64,000 bases of DNA. Origin: Desulfofustis sp. PB-SRB1 (GTDB lineage Bacteria > Desulfobacterota > Desulfobulbia > Desulfobulbales > Desulfocapsaceae). This document shows positions 18,322 through 26,646 of the stretch, in pieces. Position 1 is the stretch's first letter; every line of letters begins with the position of its first letter. The position numbers and the translations under genes are program-made. Location of the stretch: NCBI GenBank assembly GCA_016722945.1, contig JAEQMT010000066.1, forward strand, positions 62,001 to 126,000, in the 5' to 3' direction. The notes beneath the pieces are model-generated. The model was given only the letters and a program-made list of their open reading frames with translations. It did no database searches and was not told the DNA's origin.

Positions 18322-18534
18322 TGATGGTGCGGTGAGATTTCTTTTTTTTCCCCATTTTACATTGATCAAACATCAATAACTGATTGAAATCACATGACTC
18401 TCGCATTCGCATTGATGACGAAAGAAAGTAATTTTTAGATTCGTTCGACCCCATAAAAAGTAGAATCCTTCTGGGGCACATTCAGGACAGATTCAGTGCG
18501 TTACCATTATTATCGAATATGCTGACGATTTGCC

Positions 18535-18563
18535 TTGACACGGCCAATTCATAGCGATAAAGG
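18535..18563 (+). promoter_or_regulatory. Probable promoter of the kor operon
   Basis: TTGACA at 18535-18540, a 17-base spacer, and TAAAGG at 18558-18563. The -10 is weak, but the layout matches that before hup. Confidence 0.4.
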
Positions 18564-18568
18564 GGGAA

Positions 18569-18590
18569 GTATAACTGGGCGAAGTTATAC
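18569..18590 (+). promoter_or_regulatory. Inverted repeat, candidate operator of the kor operon
   Basis: Perfect 8-bp arms GTATAACT and AGTTATAC with a 6-base spacer start 6 bases after the proposed -10. The position would let a dimeric repressor block transcription. The regulator is unknown. Confidence 0.45.
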
Positions 18591-18659
18591 CGTTTTTACC
18601 CCGGATACAGATATCCGCGAACGACAAAACGGTCTTATTGAAATATTACACAAAAAATC

Positions 18660-18998
18660 ATGGCACCCGAACAGACGGAACCTCCCGAACAAGCCACCTC
18701 TCCGAACCTCTCCGACCAACCCGAAGACGACCCCGACCAGCAACCGCGCACCCCGCCGGAAGGCAGGCAGAAGAAGTACTACTGCGTAAAGTTTTTTTAC
18801 GAGTGGTGCAAGACCTGCAGCTTATGTGCGGCCATGTGTCCTAAAAAGGTGATCCTGCTGGATGAGGAAGGAAGACCCTACATCGACGATATGGATGGAT
18901 GCATTGGTTGCCGCAATTGTGAAATTCACTGCCCGGATTTTGCCGTCACCGTAAAAGATCGCTACCCAAAAAGGAGAAGAACCAATGGATCCGCGTAA
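18660..18998 (+). CDS. korD: 2-oxoacid:ferredoxin oxidoreductase delta (ferredoxin-like) subunit
   Basis: A 112-residue protein with two [4Fe-4S] motifs, CKTCSLCAAMCP and CIGCRNCEIHCP. It channels electrons from the KorAB catalytic site. The first 38 residues are a proline- and acid-rich extension with no obvious family counterpart, so the start may be later. Its end overlaps the korA start by 14 bases. The D-A-B-C order matches the oorDABC operon of Campylobacterota. Confidence 0.9.
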   Translation: MAPEQTEPPEQATSPNLSDQPEDDPDQQPRTPPEGRQKKYYCVKFFYEWCKTCSLCAAMCPKKVILLDEEGRPYIDDMDGCIGCRNCEIHCPDFAVTVKDRYPKRRRTNGSA

Positions 18999-20130
18999 AC
19001 CGGGCGAGCGCCTCCTTCTCCAGGGCAATGAGGCAATCGTCTACGGGGCGTTGGCGGCCGGCTGTAGGTTTTATGCCGGTTACCCGATCACCCCCGCCTC
19101 CGAGATCGCCGAGCTGCTTTCGGTGAAGCTCCCCCAGGTGAACGGCACCTTTATCCAGATGGAGGATGAAATCGCCTCCATGGGGGCAATTATCGGTGCG
19201 TCCCTTGCCGGCGTCAAATCGATGACCGCCACCAGCGGCCCCGGTTTCTCGCTGATGCAGGAAAACCTCGGCTATGCCTGTATCGCCGAAGTGCCCTGCG
19301 TGGTGGTCAACGTCATGCGCGGCGGGCCCTCCACCGGGCTGCCCACCAATGTCGCCCAGGGCGATGTGTTGATGGCACGGTGGGGCACCCATGGTGATCA
19401 CCCCATCATTGTGCTGGCAGTGTCCAGCGTATCCGACTGCTTTTCCATCACCGTCAAGGCCTTCAACCTTTCGGAAAAATACCGGGTGCCGGTCATCCTG
19501 CTCTCAGACGAGGTAGTGGCCCATACCCGCGAGTGTATCACCCTCCCACAAACCGAGCAGGTGCGGGTGGTGGACCGGATCGCCCCGAAAACCCCGCCGG
19601 AGTGGTACAAACCCTATGCCACCAATAATCGGGGGGTACCCGATATGGCCATATTCGGTGACGGTTATCACCATCATGTGACTGGACTGGTGCATGATGA
19701 ATGGGGATTTCCCACCCAGAACCCTAAGGAGATCGAAGGCTTTCACAACCGCCTGCATGACAAGATTACCAAAGGGTTTCCCGAGATCATGATGACCAAG
19801 ACCTTTGACATGGCCGATGCCGATATCTGCGTGATTACCTACGGCTGCGTCTCCCGCGCCGCCCGGATGGCCGTCAAGAATGCCAGGGAGCACGGGGTCA
19901 AAGTGGGCCTGGTGCAGCTTGTCACGCTGTTTCCATTTCCGCGCAAGGCGATTGACTCCGCCCTGCGGCAATGCAAGGCGGCAATTGTCTCGGAGCTGAA
20001 CATGGGACAGATGTCTCGTGAGGTCAACCGGGTGAATCAGTACGACTGCCGGGTAATCAAACACAGCCGCTACGACGGCCAGATGATAACCCCTGATGAA
20101 ATCACCAAACAGATTCTTTCCTGTGCCTGA
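18985..20130 (+). CDS. korA: 2-oxoglutarate:ferredoxin oxidoreductase alpha subunit
   Basis: A 381-residue subunit of the TPP enzyme that interconverts succinyl-CoA plus CO2 and 2-oxoglutarate with ferredoxin. Family segments are GNEAIVYGALAAGCRFYAGYPITPASEIAE at the start, MEDEIASMGAIIGASLAG, TATSGPGFSLMQEN and a C-terminal ELNMGQMSREVNRV. Together with a type-B SDH/FRD it could drive either a reductive or an oxidative TCA segment. The clustered genes support the 2-oxoglutarate assignment, though other 2-oxoacids are not excluded. Confidence 0.92.
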   Translation: MDPRKPGERLLLQGNEAIVYGALAAGCRFYAGYPITPASEIAELLSVKLPQVNGTFIQMEDEIASMGAIIGASLAGVKSMTATSGPGFSLMQENLGYACIAEVPCVVVNVMRGGPSTGLPTNVAQGDVLMARWGTHGDHPIIVLAVSSVSDCFSITVKAFNLSEKYRVPVILLSDEVVAHTRECITLPQTEQVRVVDRIAPKTPPEWYKPYATNNRGVPDMAIFGDGYHHHVTGLVHDEWGFPTQNPKEIEGFHNRLHDKITKGFPEIMMTKTFDMADADICVITYGCVSRAARMAVKNAREHGVKVGLVQLVTLFPFPRKAIDSALRQCKAAIVSELNMGQMSREVNRVNQYDCRVIKHSRYDGQMITPDEITKQILSCA

Positions 20131-20201
20131 GACCGGTAACCGGTCGCGGAGGCTGAGCACCGCTCACGCCCTGGTAAATAAACAACGCAAAGAGATACAA
20201 G

Positions 20202-21068
20202 ATGGTTGTCGAAGCTGAAGTAATCAGACAGAATTACCTGCGCCACAACAAGAAATTTCCCCACGTCTGGTGCCCCGGCTGCGGCAACGGCATCGTGCTC
20301 GGTTCGCTGCTGCGCGCCATCCATTCGCTGGGCTACGACAAGGACGATGTGGTGGTGGCTTCAGGCATCGGCTGCTCCAGCCGGATGACCACCTATATCG
20401 ATTTCAACACCCTGCACACCACCCATGGCCGGGCGCTCACCTTTGCCACCGGCGTCAAGCTGGCCAAACCGCGGCTTCGGGTAATCACCGTGATGGGCGA
20501 CGGCGACGCCACCGCCATCGGCGGCAACCATTTCATCCATGCCGCCCGGCGTAACATCAATATCACCGCCATTATCGTCAACAACTCCACCTACGGGATG
20601 ACCGGCGGCCAATATTCGCCCACCACCCCGTACGGAAGCCGCTCCACCACCTCGGTGTATGGCCACGTGGAGCACGACTTTTCCATCTCCGAACTGGCCA
20701 TTACCGCCGGCGCCAGCTTTGTGGCGCGGGGCACCGTCTATCATGCCGCCCATCTCGATCGGATGATCGAGCAGGCCATCGTCAAGCGCGGCTTTGCGGT
20801 GGTGGAGGTGATTTCCAACTGCCATGTCCAGCACGGCCGGCGCAACAAACTGGGCGGCGCCATCCAGATGATCAACACCTTTCGCGACCAGGCGGTGCCC
20901 GTTGCCAAGGCAAAAAAGATGAGCGCCGAGGAAATGGAAGGCAAATTTACCATCGGGGTACTCTGCGATGTGGAAAAACCCATCTCCACCGAGGAGTATG
21001 CCCGCATCAGGCACGAATCGTGCCAGCTGCCCGGCGAGCTTCACGATGAGGATGACCAGGATTACTGA
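20202..21068 (+). CDS. korB: 2-oxoglutarate:ferredoxin oxidoreductase beta (TPP) subunit
   Basis: A 288-residue TPP-binding subunit. CPGCGNGIVLGSLLRAI and GIGCSSRMTTYIDFNTLHTTHGRA form the cofactor and cluster region. The TPP/Mg motif is MGDGDATAIGGNHFIHAARRNINITAIIVNN, with GMTGGQ just after. The gene follows korA after 71 bases, a gap that shows no other gene. The C-terminal tail is acidic. Confidence 0.93.
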   Translation: MVVEAEVIRQNYLRHNKKFPHVWCPGCGNGIVLGSLLRAIHSLGYDKDDVVVASGIGCSSRMTTYIDFNTLHTTHGRALTFATGVKLAKPRLRVITVMGDGDATAIGGNHFIHAARRNINITAIIVNNSTYGMTGGQYSPTTPYGSRSTTSVYGHVEHDFSISELAITAGASFVARGTVYHAAHLDRMIEQAIVKRGFAVVEVISNCHVQHGRRNKLGGAIQMINTFRDQAVPVAKAKKMSAEEMEGKFTIGVLCDVEKPISTEEYARIRHESCQLPGELHDEDDQDY

Positions 21069-21111
21069 TCCCCCCAGTCCGCACCCAAAACATAACACAG
21101 GAACCCAATTC

Positions 21112-21726
21112 ATGGCGGAGTCAACCCCACAAGAATCAGCCTATCGATACGAAATCTGCTTTTCCGGCTCCGGCGGCCAGGGCATCATCACCGCCGCCGT
21201 GGTGATGGCCGAGGCGGTGGGTACCCTGGACGGCAAATACGTCTGCCAGACCCAGAGCTACGGCCCCGAGGCACGCGGCGGCAAATCCAAGGCGGAGGTG
21301 GTTATCTCAAACAAGCCCATCGATTACCCCAAGGCCCTGCACATCGATCTGCTCCTGGCCATGACCCAGGCCGCCTGCGACGCCTATTTCTTCGGGATCA
21401 AGGCGGACGGCCTGCTGGTGGTAGACAAAACCCTGGTGGAACAGCTTCCCACCAGCCGCGCCATCGCCATTCCCTTTACCCATATCGCCCGTCACGATAT
21501 CGGCCGCGAGATGGTGGCCAACATGGTGGCGCTGGGGGCGGTGGGCTTTCTCTGTGGCCAGGTGATTTTGCAGAACCTGGAAAAGGCGCTGCTTGCCCGG
21601 GTTCCCAAAGGCACCGAGGAGATGAACAGAGAAGCGCTGCAGGCAGGCATCGAAGAGGCTCAGAAATTCAACCTGGCCGAGCTGCCCCGATCCTTTATCA
21701 ACGATTTTGAAGAAGGGGAGCTGTAG
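21112..21726 (+). CDS. korC: 2-oxoglutarate:ferredoxin oxidoreductase gamma subunit
   Basis: A 204-residue gamma-domain protein with the characteristic FSGSGGQGIITAA nucleotide-type loop and TQSYGPEARGGKSKAEVVIS. It caps the KorAB dimer. I chose the ATG at 21112 because it matches the family N-terminus. The frame is open further upstream without homologous content. Its last 29 bases overlap the end of rlmN on the other strand, so no terminator can lie between them. Confidence 0.92.
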   Translation: MAESTPQESAYRYEICFSGSGGQGIITAAVVMAEAVGTLDGKYVCQTQSYGPEARGGKSKAEVVISNKPIDYPKALHIDLLLAMTQAACDAYFFGIKADGLLVVDKTLVEQLPTSRAIAIPFTHIARHDIGREMVANMVALGAVGFLCGQVILQNLEKALLARVPKGTEEMNREALQAGIEEAQKFNLAELPRSFINDFEEGEL

Positions 21727-22792
21727 CGCCCCCGACATCAGCCCTCACCCGACCCGCCAGCTGGCCGCAGGCCGCGTCGATATCGGCGCCGCGGCTGGTT
21801 CTGATAAATACCGAATAGTGGGCCTTGCGCAAAATTTCCTGAAAGGCAAGAATTCGCTCAGGTGGTGAGGCCCGGTAGCCGATCCCCTCACACTCGTTAA
21901 AGGCGAGCAGGTTGATCTTGCAGGGAATCCCCCTGAGCAGCTTCGCCAGTTCCCGCGCCTGCCCATCACCGTCGTTGACGCCTGCCAGCATCACATATTC
22001 AAACATAATGCGCTTGCGCCGCTGGATGGGGTATTCCCGGCAGGCGGCCAACAGTTCTTCGATGGGATAGCGCCGGTTAATGGGCATCAGCCTGGTGCGG
22101 GTGTCGTTGTCGACGGCGTGCAGGGAAATGGCCAGATTGACGCTGGTCTGCTCGCCTAAGATGCGCAGCTTCGGCACGATCCCGCAGGTGGAGACGGTGA
22201 TGCGCCGGCTGGCCAGATCGAGGCCCAACTGGTCGGTCATGATCGAGATGGTGGTGAGCAAATTGTCGAGATTGTTGAGCGGCTCACCCATCCCCATAAA
22301 GACGATATTGGAGAGCGACGGCGGCCCAATAAAATTGGAATCATCGTGCTGCGCCAGATAATCGCGCACCGCGCAGAGCTGGTTTATCATCTCGGCGGGT
22401 GAGAGGTTGCGGCCAAACCCCATGGCGCCGGTCTTGCAGAAGGCGCACTCCATGGCACACCCCACCTGGGTGGAAATGCACAGGGTGTTGCGCTCCTGCT
22501 CGGGAATGAGCACTGACTCGATGATCGCGCCGTCCGAAAGGGTGAAGGCGAACTTGACACTACCGTCCACCGATGTTTCCGCCACCGGCGCAGCAAAGCA
22601 GGAGATCGTCGCATGTTCCGGCAGCAATGCCCGAAAACTCTTGGCCAGATCACTCATCTGAGAAAACTCCACCACCCCCGGCCGATAGAGCCACGCCATA
22701 ATCTGCCGGCCGCGAAACGCCGACTGGCCAAGCCTCTCGGCAAAGCGCTCAAGCCCTTTGCGATCAAGATTTTTGCAATCAACCAAAGACAT
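21698..22792 (-). CDS. rlmN: Dual-specificity 23S rRNA/tRNA adenine-C2 methyltransferase
   Basis: A radical-SAM enzyme of 364 residues that methylates A2503 of 23S rRNA and A37 of some tRNAs. The cluster motif is CAMECAFCKTG. Other signatures are GMGEPLNN, STCGIVPKL and ISLHAVDN, and the C-terminal cysteine in DIDAACGQL. I use the ATG at 22792 (MSLVDCKNLDRKGL). The preceding 25 open codons are not family-like. It converges on korC with a 29-bp tail overlap. Confidence 0.95.
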   Translation of the reverse strand: MSLVDCKNLDRKGLERFAERLGQSAFRGRQIMAWLYRPGVVEFSQMSDLAKSFRALLPEHATISCFAAPVAETSVDGSVKFAFTLSDGAIIESVLIPEQERNTLCISTQVGCAMECAFCKTGAMGFGRNLSPAEMINQLCAVRDYLAQHDDSNFIGPPSLSNIVFMGMGEPLNNLDNLLTTISIMTDQLGLDLASRRITVSTCGIVPKLRILGEQTSVNLAISLHAVDNDTRTRLMPINRRYPIEELLAACREYPIQRRKRIMFEYVMLAGVNDGDGQARELAKLLRGIPCKINLLAFNECEGIGYRASPPERILAFQEILRKAHYSVFIRTSRGADIDAACGQLAGRVRADVGGATAPLLQNR

Positions 22793-22967
22793 GCGGAAAG
22801 GATAACAAGTTGCGGCGAAATTGGCACCGCTAAACGTGTAATAAGCCGCGGCTTGCGGCACGAACATATCTCACAAACATTGAAACAAGAAATCCCCGTG
22901 TTTTTACACGTTCAAATATGTCACCGAGTTGCAAATAGAAAAGAAGCTTACCATCACCATTGTGTGA

Positions 22968-23124
22968 TTGATTCGTAAAAACCGTGATATTGCTTGCTGC
23001 CGTCATTCCCGCCCTCGATAACAACACTCAAGGGCAGGCTGCGGCGGGAATCCAGGGATTTCAATTACTAATGGATGTTGGATTAATTCCGGTATGACGG
23101 GAACATGGGTTTTTACGACACCAT
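22968..23124 (+). repeat. Type-B repeat, copy B4, long-arm variant
   Basis: First of three adjacent B copies in the 650-bp gap between rlmN and the integrase remnant. The central arm holds CCCTCGATAACAACACTCAA. No gene was seen in the gap. Confidence 0.85.
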
Positions 23125-23300
23125 CATTGTTCGATGATCTCGCAAAAACCTCAAAATTACTTGCGCCCGTCATTCCCGCCCTCGATAACAACACTCAAGG
23201 GCAGGCTGCAGTGGGAATCCAGGGATTTCATTTGCTAATGGATGTCGGATCAATTCCGGTATGACGGGAACATGGGTTTTTACGACACCATCAGAATATG
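23125..23300 (+). repeat. Type-B repeat, copy B5, long-arm variant
   Basis: Second of the three copies, nearly identical to B4 over most of its length, including the long arm. Confidence 0.85.
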
Positions 23301-23441
23301 ATGAACTCGTAAAAGCCTCAAAATTACTCGCTCCCGTCATTCCCGCGAAAGCGGGAATCCAGTAATTTCTAATAATTATGGATGTCGGGTCAATTCCCGT
23401 ATGAAGGGAACATGGTTCTTGTCGAAGCCATCTGAATATGG
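23301..23441 (+). repeat. Type-B repeat, copy B6, short-arm variant
   Basis: Third copy, with the ordinary ATTCCCGCGAAAGCGGGAAT palindrome. Its right edge marks the point where integrase homology ends. Confidence 0.85.
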
Positions 23442-23746
23442 CGGTACAGAAAAACCAGAGCATTCATGGCCTGATTCTGGGTGGCGGCGGAAACATGCTT
23501 GTGAGTGGCAAGATGGGTAAGAAACTGTTCAATCTTTTGTGCGCCGTTACGCATGTCCTCTCGTGAGCACATACCGTGATAGCAAACATACTTGGCAATC
23601 CAGTCACAATACTGCCGTTCGGGATGAATGGAGTAGTGCTTAAGGCGCATATACTCAGCCACTTCTTCAAGAAGTTTTTTCTTGCCGTGCTGAACTATTT
23701 CCTGTAGTGTTGTTGGAGTTATGCTGTGGGCTTTTAATATAGGCAT
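23440..23746 (-). pseudogene. Truncated integron integrase (intI), N-terminal domain only
   Basis: On the minus strand from the ATG at 23746 the product is about 118 residues and reads like the SAM-like N-terminal domain of IntI (EYMRLKHYSIHPERQYCDWIAKYV, THLATHKHVSAATQNQAMNALVFLYRH). The catalytic tyrosine-recombinase domain with its R-H-R-Y residues is absent. The reading frame runs into repeat B6 and stops. It points away from the cassettes that follow on the plus strand, the normal integron layout. Without the catalytic domain it cannot recombine cassettes. Confidence 0.8.
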
Positions 23747-23779
23747 GTGCTGCACGTTACAACAGAAGAGCACTTGCAA

Positions 23780-23878
23780 TTATCAAGACAAATTGCATCG
23801 ATAACATGAATTTTAACTGTTATCAAGGCAAATTGACCTGTTTTAGGGGTTAATATCAAGTTATCAGGGCAAATTGCA
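23780..23878 (+). repeat. Three direct repeats in the presumptive attI/promoter region
   Basis: TTATCAAGACAAATTGCA (23780), TTATCAAGGCAAATTGAC (23820) and TTATCAGGGCAAATTGCA (23861) recur at 40- and 41-base spacing. The first and third are also followed by GATAA, giving TTATC...GATAA symmetry. They lie between the integrase remnant and the first cassette, where attI and the cassette promoter are expected. Confidence 0.75.
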
Positions 23879-23890
23879 CTGATAATAAGT

Positions 23891-23992
23891 GGTTTGCTCC
23901 GCTGCGCTGCGCAAACCAATCGTTGGACGGTGCAAATTGCCCCAATAATCGGCAGCTACCGCTGCCATTATTAACGCAATTTACACGTCAAC
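23891..23992 (+). other. Integration-site-like hairpins at the first cassette boundary
   Basis: A GGTTTGC/GCAAACC hairpin (23891-23917) precedes the recombination-type core GTTGGAC at 23922. From that core to 23992 lies a 71-bp imperfect palindrome: GTTGGACGGTGCAAATTGCC pairs with the reverse of CGCAATTTACACGTCAAC around a GGCAGC-tacc-GCTGCC tip. The direct-repeat core GCAAATTGC appears again inside it. It may be an attI plus a degenerate attC. Confidence 0.5.
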
Positions 23993-24036
23993 TCGGCCGT
24001 TATGTGGCTCAATATATTGAGGGTAAGGAGGCCTCA

Positions 24037-24441
24037 ATGTTGAACAATGAAATGAAATTAAGAATCATCAAGATTTTTCTGTGGGTAGTTGGAATTTTTC
24101 TGCTATTTTGGTGGCCACTTTCTCACTGGTTCTATTCAAATTTTTACCATCAACTGCTCGGTTTCAAAATAGGTAGTTATCAAGACAATATGGTAAAGAT
24201 TATTGGAACAACTGGAATAATCCCCGTACTGCTTATGATATTTTCTGCATTGGATCCTCTGAGAAATAGGCATATGATAATCACCCTCATCGTCTTTTCC
24301 TTTTCTATTGCTTTGACATATGTTTTTCTAATTACCACTGACCAATTTCCAAAACGAGAGTATATAAATGTTGCATTATCAGTATTTTTAGGTACATTTT
24401 TACTTGTATTCTTTCCATGGAAAGAAAAAAATAATGAATGA
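24037..24441 (+). CDS. Cassette-borne hypothetical membrane protein
   Basis: A 134-residue protein of unknown function with four hydrophobic segments (IFLWVVGIFLLFWWPLSHWF, GIIPVLLMIFSALD, MIITLIVFSFSIALTYVFLI, VALSVFLGTFLLVFFPW). A good ribosome-binding site, TAAGGAGG, sits 5 bases before the ATG. The base composition is more AT-rich than the flanking core genes, as is common for gene cassettes. It is followed 20 bases later by attC1. Confidence 0.75.
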   Translation: MLNNEMKLRIIKIFLWVVGIFLLFWWPLSHWFYSNFYHQLLGFKIGSYQDNMVKIIGTTGIIPVLLMIFSALDPLRNRHMIITLIVFSFSIALTYVFLITTDQFPKREYINVALSVFLGTFLLVFFPWKEKNNE

Positions 24442-24461
24442 AATTATCATAAAGACAGCCA

Positions 24462-24533
24462 CATAACCATCGCATCAACACGGACGCGGCTACCGCTAGC
24501 GCTCCAGCCATGCCGGTTATGCGAATGTTATGC
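24462..24533 (+). other. attC recombination site 1
   Basis: A 72-bp element. The left arm CATAACCATCGCATCAAC and the right arm GTTATGCGAATGTTATG are inverted matches with the small mismatches and spacer expected of R''-L''/L'-R'. The site ends GTTATGC, the same terminal core as attC4. Confidence 0.75.
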
Positions 24534-24556
24534 CGACTAAGAATCGGAGGTCCACT

Positions 24557-24790
24557 ATGCCACATGTAATTGTGAAACTTTACCCCGGAAGATCTGAGGA
24601 ACAAAAGACAAAACTTGCAAACGAAATAGTCAAAGACGTTGTTGCCATTGCAAAGTGTGAGAAAAAATCAGTTTCTGTGGCCTTCGAGGAAATTGAAAAG
24701 GAAAATTGGGCCGAAAAAGTTTATAAGCCCGATATTCTTAATAGAAAAAGCAGCCTTTACAAAGAACCGGGATATAATCCATTTGAGTAA
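24557..24790 (+). CDS. Cassette-borne tautomerase (4-oxalocrotonate tautomerase-like)
   Basis: A 77-residue protein starting MPHVIVKLYPGRSEEQKTKL. Proline after the initiator methionine is the catalytic base of the tautomerase superfamily once methionine is removed. The length and beta-alpha-beta pattern fit small monomer units that assemble as hexamers. CGGAGG precedes the ATG at a good distance. It sits between attC1 and attC2 as a single-gene cassette. Its physiological substrate is unknown. Confidence 0.8.
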   Translation: MPHVIVKLYPGRSEEQKTKLANEIVKDVVAIAKCEKKSVSVAFEEIEKENWAEKVYKPDILNRKSSLYKEPGYNPFE

Positions 24791-24838
24791 AGCTGGTAAA
24801 TCAGAAACTTACTTTTTATGTATGCTGGCAGATCTTGT

Positions 24839-24943
24839 CATAACAATTCCACTGGAGCAGACGGCGTAAAGAGAGCGGTTTTACGTAAAGGCCGTGCGGA
24901 ATAGAAACTCATTTGGGCCGCTGCTCATTGGCGGACGTTATGG
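24839..24943 (+). other. attC recombination site 2
   Basis: A 105-bp site. The left arm CATAACAATTCCACTGGAGCAG matches in inverse the right arm CTGCTCATTGGCGGACGTTATG. It ends with GTTATGG. The right end GGCGGACGTTATGG is close to the ends of known chromosomal-integron attC sites. Confidence 0.7.
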
Positions 24944-24969
24944 TTTAAAAAAATCAAAAAGGAGTGAAA

Positions 24970-25182
24970 ATGTCAGTAAATATTAAATCAATAGACAAAG
25001 CACTTCAATGTACTGTTACTAATGAAAAGGTTGTACTCACGCTGAATTACATTGATGACAGAATAAAGACAGAGCCAAAGGTTGAAAGTTGTGATTTGTT
25101 TGTAGCAAGCAAATGTACAGCAAATTTGAGAGAATTCAGAAATTGTCCCTATTCTGGAAAGTTACAAAACGAACTGACCTGA
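24970..25182 (+). CDS. Cassette-borne hypothetical protein
   Basis: A 70-residue protein that I do not recognise. It has no hydrophobic segment and contains four cysteines (two each in the middle and C-terminal parts: CDLFVASKC, FRNC). AAAGGAG lies directly before the start region, and the ATG at 24970 fits it. The cassette's attC was split from it by the IS4-type insertion that begins 22 bases after the stop. Confidence 0.6.
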   Translation: MSVNIKSIDKALQCTVTNEKVVLTLNYIDDRIKTEPKVESCDLFVASKCTANLREFRNCPYSGKLQNELT

Positions 25183-25204
25183 AAGGAAAATTTAGATATT
25201 GCAT

Positions 25205-26529
25205 CACTAGTGTCCGGTTAATATTAGAATAATTTCAGTTGCTTATAGTCAGTCTGGTCTGGGTTTTTGTAGTTCATCTCTGTAACAAGTTGATAAAAGG
25301 GTACTTTTTCGAAAGAGGTAACACTTAAAATCTGTAAAATTGTGTAGAGGCTCTCGGTGAGGTTGAGCCGTTTTTTCATAATGGCTACCAGGACATAAAC
25401 GCAGACTGCTATCCAGACCTGAGTCTTCACCGCATTCTCTGAGGTGCCCAAAAAGCGTTTTATCCTCAAATGTTGCTTGATCCATTTGAAAAACAGCTCG
25501 ACCTGCCATCGGCTTCGATACAGCTGAGCTATTGTTAATGCGGGTAGAGAGAAATTGTTGGTGAGAAAAACAAGTGTCTGTGTGGTGGCCGCATCGTGAA
25601 ATTTCACGCGACGCAGAATGTCTGGATAATACTTGCTGGTATAATAACCACTCAGCGTGATTGTTTGATCGCAACGGAGGCCTGTCGTTTTGTCGACCGT
25701 ATGTGAATATCGCCTTTTGTATTGCGTATTTGCTTTGGCGCGAGTCACGAAAAAAGCAGGCACTCGGTTGAAGGTGTAGAGTCGTTGGAAATCCAGGTAA
25801 CCCCGGTCCATGACATAATATGCGCCTGTTTCCAACGGTAACAAATCGAGCGCGTTGACATCGTGCAGTTTGCCGTCGGAAATATGGATAAATGTGGGTA
25901 TGTTTCCCCGTAGATCCAACAACGTGTGCAGTTTGACAGCACCTTTTTTCTTGCGGAAAACCGCCCAGGGAAACACTGACAAGCACAGATCGATGGTGGT
26001 TGAATCCAGAGCATATACCGTTTCGTCTAACTCTTCGAGAAACTGATCTTCCCGGTAGAGGTCTCTGGCAATAGCGATGAGGTGTTGAGCAAGCTCGGCA
26101 TAGATGCGCCAATCGCGCTTTTCGTTGGCATCGGCGAGCGTTGATCTGGAGACTCGTCCGCGGATACCCATGTGGTAGAGTTTCTTGTTTTGGGAGCGAA
26201 GGCAAATCTCGATATCTCGCAGACTTTCCCGGTGGGTGATCTGGGCAAACGCCATGCAGAGAAACTGATCGAGACACGTAAATGTTTTTACGTTGGAGTT
26301 GCCCTGGTACTTTGCAACGCAACGATGAAAGGTTGACAGCGGTATGAAGTCCATAACCTGCTTGAAAATCAATCGACCGGTAAACATCTGTGTCCCCCCC
26401 AAGGGTTTTACCGGGGATCATCCTCAGAAAAGGATGTGATTTCAAGTCGATTATGGCCATTTTGACGCGTATAGCATGTAATATTAAAAGGTTATACTGT
26501 GCTCAGAGAAAAACACCCGGACAGTAGTG
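25205..26529 (-). mobile_element. IS4-type insertion sequence, 1325 bp, with target duplication
   Basis: Terminal inverted repeats CACTAGTGTCCGG (left) and CCGGACAGTAGTG (right) bound the element. The 9-bp sequence ATATTGCAT occurs directly on both sides (25196-25204 and 26530-26538). It carries one transposase gene. The insertion point overlaps the left core of attC3, so the preceding cassette gene is separated from its recombination site. Confidence 0.92.
25224..26387 (-). CDS. IS4-family transposase
   Basis: A 387-residue DDE transposase encoded by the element at 25205-26529. An N-terminal DUF4372-like region (GRLIFKQVMDFIPLSTFHRCV) is followed by the catalytic core. The first aspartate lies in YALDSTTIDLCL, the second in YVMDRGYLDFQR, and the glutamate in the Y-R-x3-E-x6-K signature YRSRWQVELFFKWIK. 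The frame is intact, so the element could still be active. A longer upstream start at 26402 is possible. A second long frame that overlaps it is a shadow. Confidence 0.93.
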   Translation of the reverse strand: MFTGRLIFKQVMDFIPLSTFHRCVAKYQGNSNVKTFTCLDQFLCMAFAQITHRESLRDIEICLRSQNKKLYHMGIRGRVSRSTLADANEKRDWRIYAELAQHLIAIARDLYREDQFLEELDETVYALDSTTIDLCLSVFPWAVFRKKKGAVKLHTLLDLRGNIPTFIHISDGKLHDVNALDLLPLETGAYYVMDRGYLDFQRLYTFNRVPAFFVTRAKANTQYKRRYSHTVDKTTGLRCDQTITLSGYYTSKYYPDILRRVKFHDAATTQTLVFLTNNFSLPALTIAQLYRSRWQVELFFKWIKQHLRIKRFLGTSENAVKTQVWIAVCVYVLVAIMKKRLNLTESLYTILQILSVTSFEKVPFYQLVTEMNYKNPDQTDYKQLKLF

Positions 26530-26534
26530 ATATT

Positions 26535-26595
26535 GCATAACGAATAAGGTTAGATCGTGCGAGGAACGAGCCACGATCTGAACCGTTTGTTGGAC
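26535..26595 (+). other. attC recombination site 3 (interrupted cassette)
   Basis: A 61-bp site from GCATAAC to GTTGGAC. The arms GGTTAGATCGTG and CACGATCTGAACC form a strong stem. The outer cores fit RYYYAAC and GTTRRRY. The IS4-type element duplicated bases that include the GCAT of its left core. Confidence 0.75.
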
Positions 26596-26646
26596 GAACC
26601 CGGCAGCCACCTAGAAAATAGCTTTTTAAGGGAGTGTTTTTTTATC

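Noticed and set aside
18569-18590. Possible loxP-like recombination site
   Set aside because: Only the letters AGTTAT overlap. Arm length and spacer differ from loxP, and no recombinase gene is nearby.
22968-23441. CRISPR-like array of three repeats near rlmN
   Set aside because: The repeating unit is about 150 bp with terminal inverted repeats and copies scattered elsewhere. There are no short uniform repeats with unique spacers and no cas genes.
25249-26460. Second long frame overlapping the IS4-type transposase
   Set aside because: It is an alternative frame of the same strand with no family motifs, while the other frame has the complete DDE and YREK signatures.
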